Shown: one piece after another, positions 33,832 through 41,892 of the stretch
Numbering within the stretch: the stretch's first letter is position 1
Layout: every line of letters starts with the position of its first letter
NCBI GenBank assembly: GCA_965249745.1
Contig: OZ252252.1
Location: 3,100,001 to 3,164,000 of the forward strand
Direction of reading: 5' to 3'
From: JANYHH01 sp965249745
GTDB lineage: Bacteria; Deinococcota; Deinococci; Deinococcales; JAAFIG01
Length of the DNA stretch: 64,000 nucleotides
Made by a program: the position numbers and the translations under genes
Notes under the pieces: model-generated
Database searches by the model: none
What the model saw: only the letters and a program-made list of their open reading frames with translations
What the model was told of the DNA's origin: nothing

Positions 33832-34368
33832 TCACGGGTTGCGTTGATATGTCAATACAGCAACGCCTGTGCTGGTCGTTTTGGTTTCCGCGAGCTTGAA
33901 CTTCCCTTGCACGCCATTTGAAAACAATCTCATCCCTTCACCCAGAACGATGGGATGAATCATCAGGCGGTACTCGTCAATCAAATCGTGGGGCATCAAG
34001 GATTGTACGAGTGCGCCACTGCCGTAGATCAAGATGTTCTGCCCCGAGGCTTCCTTGTGTCTCCTGATGGTTTGGTAAACATCGCCTTGCACGGCTGTGG
34101 CGTTCCACTCGAGGTTTTTTAGAGTCTTGGTCGGCACGAGTTTTGGTAGGCTGTTCATGCGCTCGCCGAAATCTCCCGTGTCGGTCATCTGCGGCCAAGC
34201 GTTTGACATGCCATCGTATGTGACGCGTCCCATCAACAAGAGGTCACTCTGGAAGAGCAGTTCGTGTTGCCAGGTTGCCAGCTCTTCGCTCCAATAGGGC
34301 GCGGTCCAGGCTGGGTCACTCATAACGCCGTCCAATGTTAAATACTCCGCCGCGATAATTTTCCTCAT
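33832..34368 (-). CDS. RibD C-terminal/dihydrofolate-reductase-like protein
   Basis: A 178-residue NAD(P)H-dependent reductase-fold protein of the RibD_C family. RKIIAAEYLTLDGVMS at the N-terminus, LLLMGRVTYDGM, the ILIYGSGALVQSLMPHDLIDEYRLMIHPIVLGEGMRLF run (about 112-147) and the final TTSTGVAVLTYQ are all typical. It is a stand-alone enzyme, not part of riboflavin synthesis as far as context shows. AGGAG precedes the ATG. The AraC-type gene upstream on the same strand may control it. Confidence 0.88.
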   Translation of the reverse strand: MRKIIAAEYLTLDGVMSDPAWTAPYWSEELATWQHELLFQSDLLLMGRVTYDGMSNAWPQMTDTGDFGERMNSLPKLVPTKTLKNLEWNATAVQGDVYQTIRRHKEASGQNILIYGSGALVQSLMPHDLIDEYRLMIHPIVLGEGMRLFSNGVQGKFKLAETKTTSTGVAVLTYQRNP

Positions 34369-34489
34369 AGAGATGCTCCTTTAATGGGTTGCCAGGGTGC
34401 TCGAGGCGATTGCAACCACGGCATCAGTTTAAGAAAGCGCAGGAGAGTCGTCTTGTATCGAAACGACAACATGAATCGTTGTGAAATGA

Positions 34490-35236
34490 TTAAACGGTTT
34501 CGCTAGCATTTGGATGTGGACGTTGCGACAATTCCCAGGCCGTGAGTGGTGAGTGCGCGTCAACAGTTTGAGCGATTCGTGCAGGCGTGTTCCCGATGAG
34601 GTGCCTCAGCGTTTTGGTCAAGTGCGGCTGATCGCTATAACCCAGCTCGTAAATGACATCGGAAATCGCTAATCCAGCCTCGAGCAGCGACATCGCCCGG
34701 CGTGCGCGTTCAATCTGACGCACGGTGCGGAGCGACAACCCCGTGGCTTCCTGGAAACGCCGTTGGAGGGTTCGCACGTGGGTTGTCTCCTCGAGCGAGA
34801 GATCTGCTCTCAGCAGCGTCTCAACTATCGGCTCGTGTCGGAGTTGCCGCTGTCGAAGTAAACGTTCAACAAAATCTTCTGCTTCATCGAAACGTGGAAC
34901 CTGCCAGATCCTATCGCCCAGCCAAAACGATGCTTCTGTGGCGAGCTGAAGGTGGGCGTGGCGGTCTGCAAGTTGGACTGGCGGAAGCTCGGGCATGAAA
35001 ACACCAAGTTTGAAGGTGATGCCGAAGAACTCCGCGTCTTTAGGACAATCGGCGCTGGCCGCTCTGGTTTCTGGACCACGCATCGTCAGCGTCGTGACGC
35101 CTTCGTGCCGCGTGACGACCAATTCCGAATGACTCGCTGCGAGCGACGTGAACGACCCGCCGCGCCACGACTCCGCCCGCCAGACCGTTTCGATCAAAGG
35201 CGAATCTGAGACTCTGCCATCAACTGAGAACACCAT
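34490..35236 (-). CDS. AraC-family transcriptional regulator
   Basis: A 248-residue regulator with an N-terminal cupin-like sensor part and a C-terminal double helix-turn-helix. RTLQRRFQEATGLSLRTVRQIERARRAMSLLEAGLAISDVIYELGYSDQPHLTKTLRHLIGNTPA spans about 158-222 and contains the AraC signature. The ligand is unknown. It lies 121 bases upstream of the RibD-like gene on the same strand. A TATACT box is about 10 nt before the ATG. Confidence 0.88.
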   Translation of the reverse strand: MVFSVDGRVSDSPLIETVWRAESWRGGSFTSLAASHSELVVTRHEGVTTLTMRGPETRAASADCPKDAEFFGITFKLGVFMPELPPVQLADRHAHLQLATEASFWLGDRIWQVPRFDEAEDFVERLLRQRQLRHEPIVETLLRADLSLEETTHVRTLQRRFQEATGLSLRTVRQIERARRAMSLLEAGLAISDVIYELGYSDQPHLTKTLRHLIGNTPARIAQTVDAHSPLTAWELSQRPHPNASETV

Positions 35237-35257
35237 CCTGAGGGTCAGTATAAATGG

Positions 35258-35638
35258 CTAAAACCAATCCTGAGCAAATCCACGCAGCGCGTTCATGACG
35301 ACTTCTGTGACGGTCGTGTCTTTCTTTTGAACGATGGTGGTGAGCGCCTTCTTCTGCTCTCGAGTCACCGGCAGCCACAGCGCAACGCTCTCCTGCCCAT
35401 CCTCCAATCTGTACTCGCCGCCGTTGATGTCGTCCGGCATGACTTTGCCCTCACTGAAATCCGCGCCTTCTTTGAGATACGTCACGAGCGAACTTTTCAA
35501 AAACCGCCACTCGCGTCCGACCTTCCTGGCCTTCAGTTGCCCGTCGCGCAAAAGTTGGTACACGGTCGTTTCCGAAATCTTCAGGAAAGCCGCGGCCTCT
35601 TCAAGAGTCATGACAGCGTCACCGCCCCATTCGTTCAT
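35258..35638 (-). CDS. Excisionase-family helix-turn-helix protein
   Basis: A 126-residue protein whose N-terminus MTLEEAAAFLKISETTVYQLL, then DGQLKARKVGREWRF, is the MerR-like HTH_17 domain of the excisionase (SinI/Xis) type. The C-terminal half (LPVTREQKKALTTIVQKKDTTVTEVVMNALRGFAQ) looks like a ribbon-helix-helix or dimerisation helix. A consensus promoter and AAGGAGG precede it. No integrase is nearby, so a regulator or solitary antitoxin-like role is more likely than phage excision. Confidence 0.75.
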   Translation of the reverse strand: MNEWGGDAVMTLEEAAAFLKISETTVYQLLRDGQLKARKVGREWRFLKSSLVTYLKEGADFSEGKVMPDDINGGEYRLEDGQESVALWLPVTREQKKALTTIVQKKDTTVTEVVMNALRGFAQDWF

Positions 35639-35662
35639 AACACTGCCTCCTTTTTCATGTTA

Positions 35663-35690
35663 AGTATAGTTAAATTATGTTATCTGTCAA
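35663..35690 (-). promoter_or_regulatory. Promoter of the excisionase-like HTH gene
   Basis: On the minus strand TTGACA (35690-35685), a 16-nt spacer and TATACT (35668-35663). The spacer and surroundings are AT-rich and contain GTTA units at 10-11-nt intervals that could be binding sites for the encoded HTH protein. Confidence 0.7.
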
Positions 35691-35792
35691 TATCTGTAGC
35701 TCGAGATCGCACAGATCGCCTCACCTCGTATACACGGCCCGCCGGTCCAATGACCTGGAAGGCTCGAGTCCAAGATCGCCCCGGAGGAACTT

Positions 35793-36614
35793 GTGGATTA
35801 CATCAAAACCAAAGACGGCACGAAGCTCTACACCAAGGTCTGGGGGACGGGTCGCCCGGTCATTATGACGCACGGCTGGCCGCTCAACGCGGACTCGTGG
35901 GACGACGGTGCGCTGGCGTTCGCCGAGGCGGGCTTCCAGGCCATCGCTTACGACCGTCGCGGTTTCGGGCGCTCCTCGCAGCCGTGGGACGGCTACGATT
36001 ACGACACCTTGGCGGACGATTTGGCGTCGGTCATGGAAGCGACGGAGGCGAAAGACGCGACCCTGATCGGGTTTTCAATGGGTGGCGGCGAGGTGGCGCG
36101 GTACATGTCGCGGCACGGTGGAAAGAATGTGGCTCAGACGGCGCTCGTGGCTTCGGTCGTGCCGTACATGCTGAAAACCTCAGACAATCCGAACGGTGTT
36201 GACCCGAAGGTGTTTGCTGAGATGACGGCGGGCATGAAAAAAGATCGGGCTGCGTTCTTCAAAAGCTTCTTCAAATCTTTTTTCGGTGCAGATCTAGTTG
36301 GCCCCCAGGTCAGCCAAGAAGTCCTCGAGTGGGCGCAGGGCATGACGCTGATGGCGGGGTTGAAACCGACGCTGGCCTGTGGGAACGCTTTTGCAACAAC
36401 CGATTTTCGGCCCGATCTAGCAGCCTTTTCCGTGCCGACGCTCATCATTCACGGAACCGCCGATAAGACAGTACCGATTGACACTTCGGCTCGAGCGGCC
36501 GTCGCGGGAATTCGTAATGCCAGATTGATTGAATACGACGGGGCACCGCACGGACTGTTTGCGACCCACAAGGAACGGCTGATCGAGGACTTGCTATCGT
36601 TCCTGCGAAGCTAA
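35793..36614 (+). CDS. Alpha/beta hydrolase, non-heme chloroperoxidase type
   Basis: A 273-residue hydrolase of the cofactor-free haloperoxidase group. MTHGWPLNADSWDD and YDRRGFGRSSQPWDGYDYDTLADDL are the group's hallmark. The nucleophile is in GFSMGGGEV, the acid in HGTADKTVP and the His in GAPHGLFATH. It makes peracids or hydrolyses esters. The start is GTG at 35793, preceded by GGAGGAA. It diverges from the HTH gene 154 bases away, which may regulate it. Confidence 0.9.
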   Translation: MDYIKTKDGTKLYTKVWGTGRPVIMTHGWPLNADSWDDGALAFAEAGFQAIAYDRRGFGRSSQPWDGYDYDTLADDLASVMEATEAKDATLIGFSMGGGEVARYMSRHGGKNVAQTALVASVVPYMLKTSDNPNGVDPKVFAEMTAGMKKDRAAFFKSFFKSFFGADLVGPQVSQEVLEWAQGMTLMAGLKPTLACGNAFATTDFRPDLAAFSVPTLIIHGTADKTVPIDTSARAAVAGIRNARLIEYDGAPHGLFATHKERLIEDLLSFLRS

Positions 36615-36741
36615 CTATAGGCTGAAAGAGCGGCATCAATCACCGTATCCTCGAGACGCGAGCGGTAGAAATTGATTTGACTATCGCATCGCGCTGTGAA
36701 AACCATTGTCAAGCCGCGATTCCTCGAGTAAGATGAGGAGT

Positions 36742-37308
36742 ATGAAACTGGCGGGAACAGTCATCCGCTCGAACGATCAAGTCTTACCCGTCTTGAATGG
36801 ACGGATTCGAGCTTTCCAGCTCGATCAGCGCTCGCTCACGCGCGAGCCACCGCCGAATCCGCCGATGCGCCGCCGCAAACCGCCCGCAGAGGTACAAGTT
36901 CTGATCGGAACTGGACGCTTGTGCGTGGCCAAAGGTGAGTTCGAGATTCTGGTCAGTGACGTGCGCCGTCATCAAGCAGGGAACAGCTTGCGGCTCGAGT
37001 TGCCCGATATGACGATGTTCATCACCCACCTGAGCGATGCCATTCAAAAGGGTGAAGTGCAACGCTGGAGTTTCGTAGCGCTGTTCGAGCCGACCGCGGC
37101 GCAACGCCTCTGGATCGAGAGCCTGAACCCGCCGCCACCGGTTGAGAAAGCCGTCACTGAACCGCCACCGCGAACCATCCATTCGAATCTTCAGGGGCGC
37201 GCTGTCTTCCCACTCGTGACAGGCAATGAGGTGTCGAAGCGAGACCCGTTGACCGAGTTCCTGCACGAACTGGCCGGGTTGAACGACAGCTCGAGTTCCA
37301 CGAAGTGA
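36742..37308 (+). CDS. Conserved hypothetical, paralogue of 28292-28807
   Basis: A 188-residue protein starting MKLAGTVIRSNDQV and sharing the RRRKPPAEV, VAKGEFEIL, RRHQ, LRLEL, MFITHL, QRWSFVALFEP and C-terminal DPLTEFLHELA blocks with its paralogue. It has a longer Pro-rich linker before the tail. The start is set by TTGTCA (36706), a 17-nt spacer and TAAGAT exactly 7 nt before the ATG, the same promoter design as the paralogue. Function unknown. Confidence 0.78.
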   Translation: MKLAGTVIRSNDQVLPVLNGRIRAFQLDQRSLTREPPPNPPMRRRKPPAEVQVLIGTGRLCVAKGEFEILVSDVRRHQAGNSLRLELPDMTMFITHLSDAIQKGEVQRWSFVALFEPTAAQRLWIESLNPPPPVEKAVTEPPPRTIHSNLQGRAVFPLVTGNEVSKRDPLTEFLHELAGLNDSSSSTK

Positions 37309-37317
37309 TCCACGCCA

Positions 37318-38124
37318 TCAGCCTTCGGGCTGGCTGGCAAACCCGGAACCCTCGAGCAGAGCCGCAATGCGTTTGAAAACCTCGACGGGCGGCGTCTCGA
37401 GTTGCCGGAGTTGCAGCGCGAGGCTACTCAGGAAGGCTTCCAAGTTGATCTGCGCGGGCGTGAAGCCGCTCCTGAAAACGGCTCGTTGTAAAACCTGCAT
37501 GGTGGTCTCAAGGATGGTCAACCAGTCGTCGGTCCCAACGCCGTGCTGAATGGTTCGCAGGGCAGCGGTAGCGAGTCTCGAGGGTTCGTGCTGAGCGAGA
37601 ACGGAACTCGAGGTTTCCAGGCGAGTCGTGACGGCCGTCAAGATGCGGTGGCGGGACGCGTCGCTCAGCTTCGGGTGCGCGGCCAGCGATGCCAGCCAGT
37701 CGGCCGTGTGCGCTAGCGCGTGCGCCCAGCCGTGACCCGGCACGAAGCCGCGCTGATCGGTTTCTGAACTCAAATACGCCAGCGCCAGTTCCAAGGATCG
37801 CTCAACGTCACTGGCTTCTAGAACATTCGCGGTCGCGTCGTGTTCCACGAGGTTTCCCAGCAGCAGCGCCGCGAACGAACGCTCGAAAACCGTTCCTCCG
37901 GAAAGCCGAGCTTCCAGAGTTCGTCCCAGATCCCGCAGGGCATCCGGGGCGTATTGATCGTCAAAAATCCAGGTCGCCAGCAGCGTGTACGCGATCTCGT
38001 CGCGCAGATCATGTTGGTCTGAGCGCAGCAATTCCAGGAGTTCAGCCGTCAACCCTTCGAGCGATTGATTGACCGGAATTTCGCCTTTGGTCTCTAAGAG
38101 TCCTCGCCAGAACGATATCTCCAC
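37318..38124 (-). CDS. DUF2785 family protein
   Basis: A 268-residue all-helical protein. DEIAYTLLATWIFDDQYAPDALRDL, ERSFAALLLGNLVEHD, the RGFVPGHGWAHALAHTADWLASLAAHP block and the final LRQLETPPVEVFKRI match DUF2785, of unknown function. The frame is open far upstream into the META gene, but that part is the shadow of the other gene. The GTG at 38122-38124 is preferred, with AGAGGAG about 4-5 nt before it. Confidence 0.85.
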   Translation of the reverse strand: MEISFWRGLLETKGEIPVNQSLEGLTAELLELLRSDQHDLRDEIAYTLLATWIFDDQYAPDALRDLGRTLEARLSGGTVFERSFAALLLGNLVEHDATANVLEASDVERSLELALAYLSSETDQRGFVPGHGWAHALAHTADWLASLAAHPKLSDASRHRILTAVTTRLETSSSVLAQHEPSRLATAALRTIQHGVGTDDWLTILETTMQVLQRAVFRSGFTPAQINLEAFLSSLALQLRQLETPPVEVFKRIAALLEGSGFASQPEG

Positions 38125-38210
38125 ACCGCTCCTCTCGAGGGGAAAATCTATCCCCGCCTCAGCGCAGTCTAGTTGGCGGCAGGAACATCGCAGCCGCTCG
38201 AGCTGAATGG

Positions 38211-39602
38211 TTACTTCGTCAGACGGTCGAACACGAGCGTGCCGTTCGGACCGATTATTCGTAACTCGCTTTGGGTTACGGTCACCCGTTGCGCCCGTTG
38301 CAACAAGCCCACGAAGGTCGTCTCGAGTTTCATCTGGGCTGATGCACAGGCGATTTTGGTAGACAAAATGGCGTTCACGGTGATGGCGGCGCTTTGCAGG
38401 CTGTACCCGGCGCTGTAGCGGTTGCAACCCGTGGTTCCCGCCAAACGGGCCGTATCGAAACCTAGCGTTGGCAGATTCAAACCCTTGACTGGACTCGTCT
38501 GTCCGTTCAGAACGATCGCTTTCAACGCCCAGTTCGTGCCTGGTAATTTGAGATTGGCGGCGGTCGGCACGCCCTGACCGGTTGCAGCGGCGCGTTGAAA
38601 CGTCAAGCTGCCTTCGGTCCCCGTGATCTGTAGGCTCACCGTGTCCCCGGCGAAGCGTTGCGCCTTTTGCAGCAATTTCAAGTACGCGCCCTCGAGTTGC
38701 GAGACGGCTGGGAGGCAAGCTTTCAGCGTCGTGATGAGTGGTCGCACGGTGATCGTATCGGCGCTGCTGGCGTAGTTCCCGCTGAACTGATTGCAGCCCC
38801 CGCCCCCGGAGAGCCGCGTTCCATCAGCACTGAAGCCTAGCGTTGGACGCGGCGCTGATACGTCCTGGGCAGTTTGCCCATTAAGGCTGTACCCAGTCAA
38901 CTCCCATTGGGTACCCGCCAAGACCAACCCGCCGGCGTCGGCAGCGGGCGGCGAGGATACCTGCACGACTCTGATCTCGAGGTTGTCGGTGGGCTGACCG
39001 GATTGCAGCACGGGAAAGGCTGTATCGCTCGTCCAGATCAGTCTCCCCGCCGCTGTGATCCGCGCCCGAACGACGTACTTCGCGTTCACCTCGAGCCAGT
39101 TCGGGTCGTACACGAGCGCCCAGGGGATTGGGACTTGCCGGCTCTGGGCTGGCGTGGTCTGGGTCGCCAGCACCGTAGCGGGGGCGTCCTGCCTGGAGAC
39201 CTCCTGAAGTTGCACTTCCACAATTGCCTCTGATGGAAGCGCGATGCGTGGCAGGTACGTGACCGTACCGCTGATGATCGCTCCGCCCTGACAGGCATCA
39301 GCCAGCAGCTTGCCGCTGTTCTCCGAAAGTGTGCTGTTCAGGCCCTTCCCGGTCAGCGTCAGGCGACCGTCGGTGTATCGGTACCCGGACGCGGCGGGTT
39401 GCTGCTTCAAGCTGTACAGAGCGCCGCGATACAACACGGTCGCCTCCTCGGGGGTGAAGCGAACGTTGATCCGCAAACCACCCGCGCATTGCGATTCGAT
39501 GAACCGTGGCGCAGATGGGACGGGCTGAGCGATTGTCTGGGCGGCGGAACCCGTGAACCAGGCGGCGACCGCGACAAGACCGGGAACCAAGAGTCGTTTC
39601 AT
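38211..39602 (-). CDS. Secreted MliC-YbaY-META-META fusion protein
   Basis: A 463-residue exported protein with a signal peptide (cleavage near GSAAQ, about 21). Residues about 39-105 resemble MliC lysozyme-inhibitor domains (CAGGLRINVRF, ATVLYRGALYSL). Residues about 108-216 resemble the YbaY lipoprotein-type beta-sandwich (ISGTVTYLPRIALPSEAIVEVQL). Two META/HslJ-type domains follow (about 228-337 with TQWELTGYSLNG and GGGGCNQFSGNY; about 349-461 with TNWALKAIVLNG and GTTGCNRYSAGY). Such parts are linked to envelope stress and lysozyme resistance. AGGAGG precedes the ATG. Confidence 0.85.
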   Translation of the reverse strand: MKRLLVPGLVAVAAWFTGSAAQTIAQPVPSAPRFIESQCAGGLRINVRFTPEEATVLYRGALYSLKQQPAASGYRYTDGRLTLTGKGLNSTLSENSGKLLADACQGGAIISGTVTYLPRIALPSEAIVEVQLQEVSRQDAPATVLATQTTPAQSRQVPIPWALVYDPNWLEVNAKYVVRARITAAGRLIWTSDTAFPVLQSGQPTDNLEIRVVQVSSPPAADAGGLVLAGTQWELTGYSLNGQTAQDVSAPRPTLGFSADGTRLSGGGGCNQFSGNYASSADTITVRPLITTLKACLPAVSQLEGAYLKLLQKAQRFAGDTVSLQITGTEGSLTFQRAAATGQGVPTAANLKLPGTNWALKAIVLNGQTSPVKGLNLPTLGFDTARLAGTTGCNRYSAGYSLQSAAITVNAILSTKIACASAQMKLETTFVGLLQRAQRVTVTQSELRIIGPNGTLVFDRLTK

Positions 39603-39778
39603 AAAACCTCCTGGCCTATTCCACTCGAGACTCGAGCCGTAAACCCTGGCCCCAACTCACCTTTCAGAGGCGGGAATAGCAACGCTAAAGAAGCGTTCAA
39701 CTCGAGCTGATCCAGACTCGAGTTAGACGCTCATCTGCCTGTTTTTTCGCGCGGGTAATCGCGAATAGCCCCGTCCGC

Positions 39779-40531
39779 TCAGTTTAGCGCCTCGAGCATT
39801 TTCAGCACGCTGTCAATCTCCAGGCTCGCGCCCCCGACCAACGCCCCGTCCACATTCTGGCGACCGCACAGGGCTTTGATGTTGTCGGGCTTGACGCTCC
39901 CGCCGTACAGCAAACGCACCAGGGCTGCCAGCTCCGCGCCGTACTTCTGAGTCAGGAAGTCGCGCATGGCGTTCCCCATCGCCTCGGCATCGTCCGGTGT
40001 GGCAGTCTTGCCCGTGCCGATGGCCCAGATCGGTTCGTAAGCAACCACCAAACTCCAGACATCCTCCACCGTCACGCCGTCCAGTGCGATATCCAGTTGC
40101 TTCAGGGTGTACGCGACCTGATCTCCGGCCTCTCGAGTTTCCAATTTTTCGCCGACGCACAGAATTGGGGTCAGGTTCGCGGCCTGCGCGGATTTCACTT
40201 TGGCGTTCACCGCAGCATCGGTTTCGCCGTGGTACTCGCGGCGCTCCGAGTGCCCGATCACGGCGTACTTGCAACGCAACTCCGCCAACCACTGCGGCGC
40301 GGTCTCGCCGGTGAAAGCGCCCTTGGCGTGAGCGCTGACATCCTGGGCACCCCAGGCGACGGACGATCCCGACAGCGCGTTCTGAGCGTTCATCAGGCTG
40401 ATCGTCGGAGCCATCACGGCCAGGTCGGCGCTGAGTTCGTCCGGCAGTTGCTCTAGCAGGCTACGGCTCCACTCGAAGGTTTCGCGGGGGCCCTTTTGCA
40501 ATTTCCAATTGAGTGCCAGGAGCGGTTTCAT
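39779..40531 (-). CDS. tpiA: Triosephosphate isomerase
   Basis: A 250-residue TIM-barrel enzyme interconverting DHAP and GAP. The catalytic residues are in place: N8 and K10 (ALNWKLQKG), H94 (VIGHSERRE) and E166 (VVAYEPIWAIGTGK). The phosphate loops GGSVKPDN and LVGGASL are present. A longer reading to 40585 exists, but a TAGAAT box ends 7 nt before the ATG at 40529-40531, and the family N-terminus begins there. Confidence 0.97.
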   Translation of the reverse strand: MKPLLALNWKLQKGPRETFEWSRSLLEQLPDELSADLAVMAPTISLMNAQNALSGSSVAWGAQDVSAHAKGAFTGETAPQWLAELRCKYAVIGHSERREYHGETDAAVNAKVKSAQAANLTPILCVGEKLETREAGDQVAYTLKQLDIALDGVTVEDVWSLVVAYEPIWAIGTGKTATPDDAEAMGNAMRDFLTQKYGAELAALVRLLYGGSVKPDNIKALCGRQNVDGALVGGASLEIDSVLKMLEALN

Positions 40532-40634
40532 CCGGCCGATTCTACCGCCGTCCGGCTCGAGACGTGCATTGCGGGTTGGGCGCACAGATCTAGCGAGGAT
40601 CAGCCGATCCTCGAGTGGAGTCGGAGATACAGCG

Positions 40635-40982
40635 TTAGAGATGCAGCCAGTACAGAATCAGGGCGATCACGGCGGGCAGCGCTTGAATGTATAGAATGCG
40701 GCGCGTGACGGTCAGCGCCCCGTAAACGCCCGCCACGACGACACAGATTAGGAAGAACACCTTAAAATCCGGGTTGCCGGTCGCCACGCCCCAGACCAGT
40801 CCCGCCACCAGAAAGCCGTTGTACAAGCCTTGATTGGCAGCTAGCGCGGCTGACTGATCGGCGAACTCCGGTGTCGTGCCAAAAGCGCGTCGCGCGGTCG
40901 GGGTGCGCCACAGGAACATCTCGAGGGTCAGGAAATAGGCGTGAAGAGCGGCGATCACCAGAATCAGCAGGCTCGAGATCAT
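40635..40982 (-). CDS. DUF1304 membrane protein
   Basis: A 115-residue protein with four predicted membrane helices. The first contains LHAYFLTLEMFLWRTP, and FGTTPEFADQSAALAANQGLYNGFLVAGL is the signature of DUF1304, of unknown function. The sequence and length match the family well. It lies upstream of tpiA on the same strand, 103 bases apart. Confidence 0.88.
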   Translation of the reverse strand: MISSLLILVIAALHAYFLTLEMFLWRTPTARRAFGTTPEFADQSAALAANQGLYNGFLVAGLVWGVATGNPDFKVFFLICVVVAGVYGALTVTRRILYIQALPAVIALILYWLHL

Positions 40983-41122
40983 GTCTTAGCGTACTCTTGC
41001 TGGGTTTCGGCGTCGCTGGGCTTACTGAGTTCGGCGGCGTCAGGTTACTGTTTAAAGACAATAGAGTGCGTCTATGACGCAAACATGGCTGAGCTGAAGC
41101 GTGCCGTTATCAGTAATGGCTG

Positions 41123-41566
41123 TTAGCGATCCATGATCCTCTTCACGAGCCTGCCCATGAACGGTACTCGGTCGGACAGAAGCGTACCGCCAACCGAAAA
41201 ATCGGTCGGTGGGTACGAGTGAAACCGGATGTTGACGCTATCGTGATCGGTCACACCGAAGAGTTCTGCCAACACCGGAGTCAGGATTGCAGCCACGCGA
41301 CGCTGCTTTTTGACACTCATGCTCCAATCGCTCAGTTCGGCCGTCAAATCGGGCGTGCCGCGTTCCGCTGGCGTTGCGCCGCCAATAAACAACTCGTGCT
41401 CTTGGTACGGCATGAACTGAACCGTCGTGCGAGCGCGAACCTCGAGTTCGGTCAGACCAGCTCGAGGTTCAAAGAACAGACCGACGATTTCGTCGGTCAA
41501 GCGAAGCGCGACTTCTCGCCGCCGCTGGGCGGGCAGCTCTGGCCAGGTCAGGCGCAGATAAGGCAC
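41123..41566 (-). CDS. Tautomerase-superfamily (4-OT/MIF fold) protein
   Basis: A 147-residue protein starting with GTG-encoded Met then Pro (MPYLRLTWPEL), the catalytic Pro-1 of the tautomerase superfamily. It is twice the size of classic 4-OT, with a second beta-alpha-beta unit ending VNIRFHSYPPTDFSVGG, like MIF or cis-CaaD-type members. Substrate unknown. A TACAAT box ends 6 nt before the GTG, a leaderless start. Confidence 0.78.
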   Translation of the reverse strand: MPYLRLTWPELPAQRRREVALRLTDEIVGLFFEPRAGLTELEVRARTTVQFMPYQEHELFIGGATPAERGTPDLTAELSDWSMSVKKQRRVAAILTPVLAELFGVTDHDSVNIRFHSYPPTDFSVGGTLLSDRVPFMGRLVKRIMDR

Positions 41567-41892
41567 GCTCGCATTGTAGTGGACAGGATCAGGACAGGAG
41601 AGCCGTGATGCGAACGGTCAATATCATTGATCTTCTCGCTTCCAGACAAAGCTCGAGCTGGAAGGACCCAGGTCCATGCGCCGCTTTGGGACCACCGGCC
41701 GCTCTGGTGGGATCGGCTCGAGCGGCCCATACACCCTTGAGTCCTATGGGAGATCTCGAGGTCACGTGGCTTAACACGAATTCGATGTGTGCCATCGGTA
41801 TCAGGCTCATGCGTGCCGTCGGTACCGCTCGAGCTGGGGGCCTCGCGTTGACCCTCGAGCCAGTTTGGGCATGGGCGGCTATACTTCTCCTG
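41567..41892. other. Palindrome-rich intergenic region before the aldo/keto reductase
   Basis: 326 bases with an open frame on the plus strand but no protein-like content. It is packed with short dyads: GGACC-CA-GGTCC (around 41665-41676), CCACCGG...GGTGG (around 41686-41707) and several CTCGAG-centred palindromes. The last bases hold TATACT 7 nt before the reductase ATG. It could be a structured RNA or repeat debris; no known riboswitch or T-box motif was recognised. Confidence 0.5.

Noticed and set aside
35258..35638. Prophage or integrative element marked by the excisionase-like HTH gene
   Set aside because: No integrase, attachment site repeat or phage genes are nearby.
37318..38718. A 466-residue reading for the DUF2785 gene
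   Set aside because: The first ~200 residues are the shadow of the META-domain gene on the same strand; family similarity and a ribosome site begin at 38124.
41605..41892. N-terminal extension of the aldo/keto reductase
   Set aside because: The extension has no protein-like pattern, and a -10 box sits 7 nt before the internal ATG where the family sequence begins.
41600..41892. T-box or riboswitch before the aldo/keto reductase
   Set aside because: GGTACCG resembles part of a T-box but the flanking conserved bases and a specifier stem are not found.
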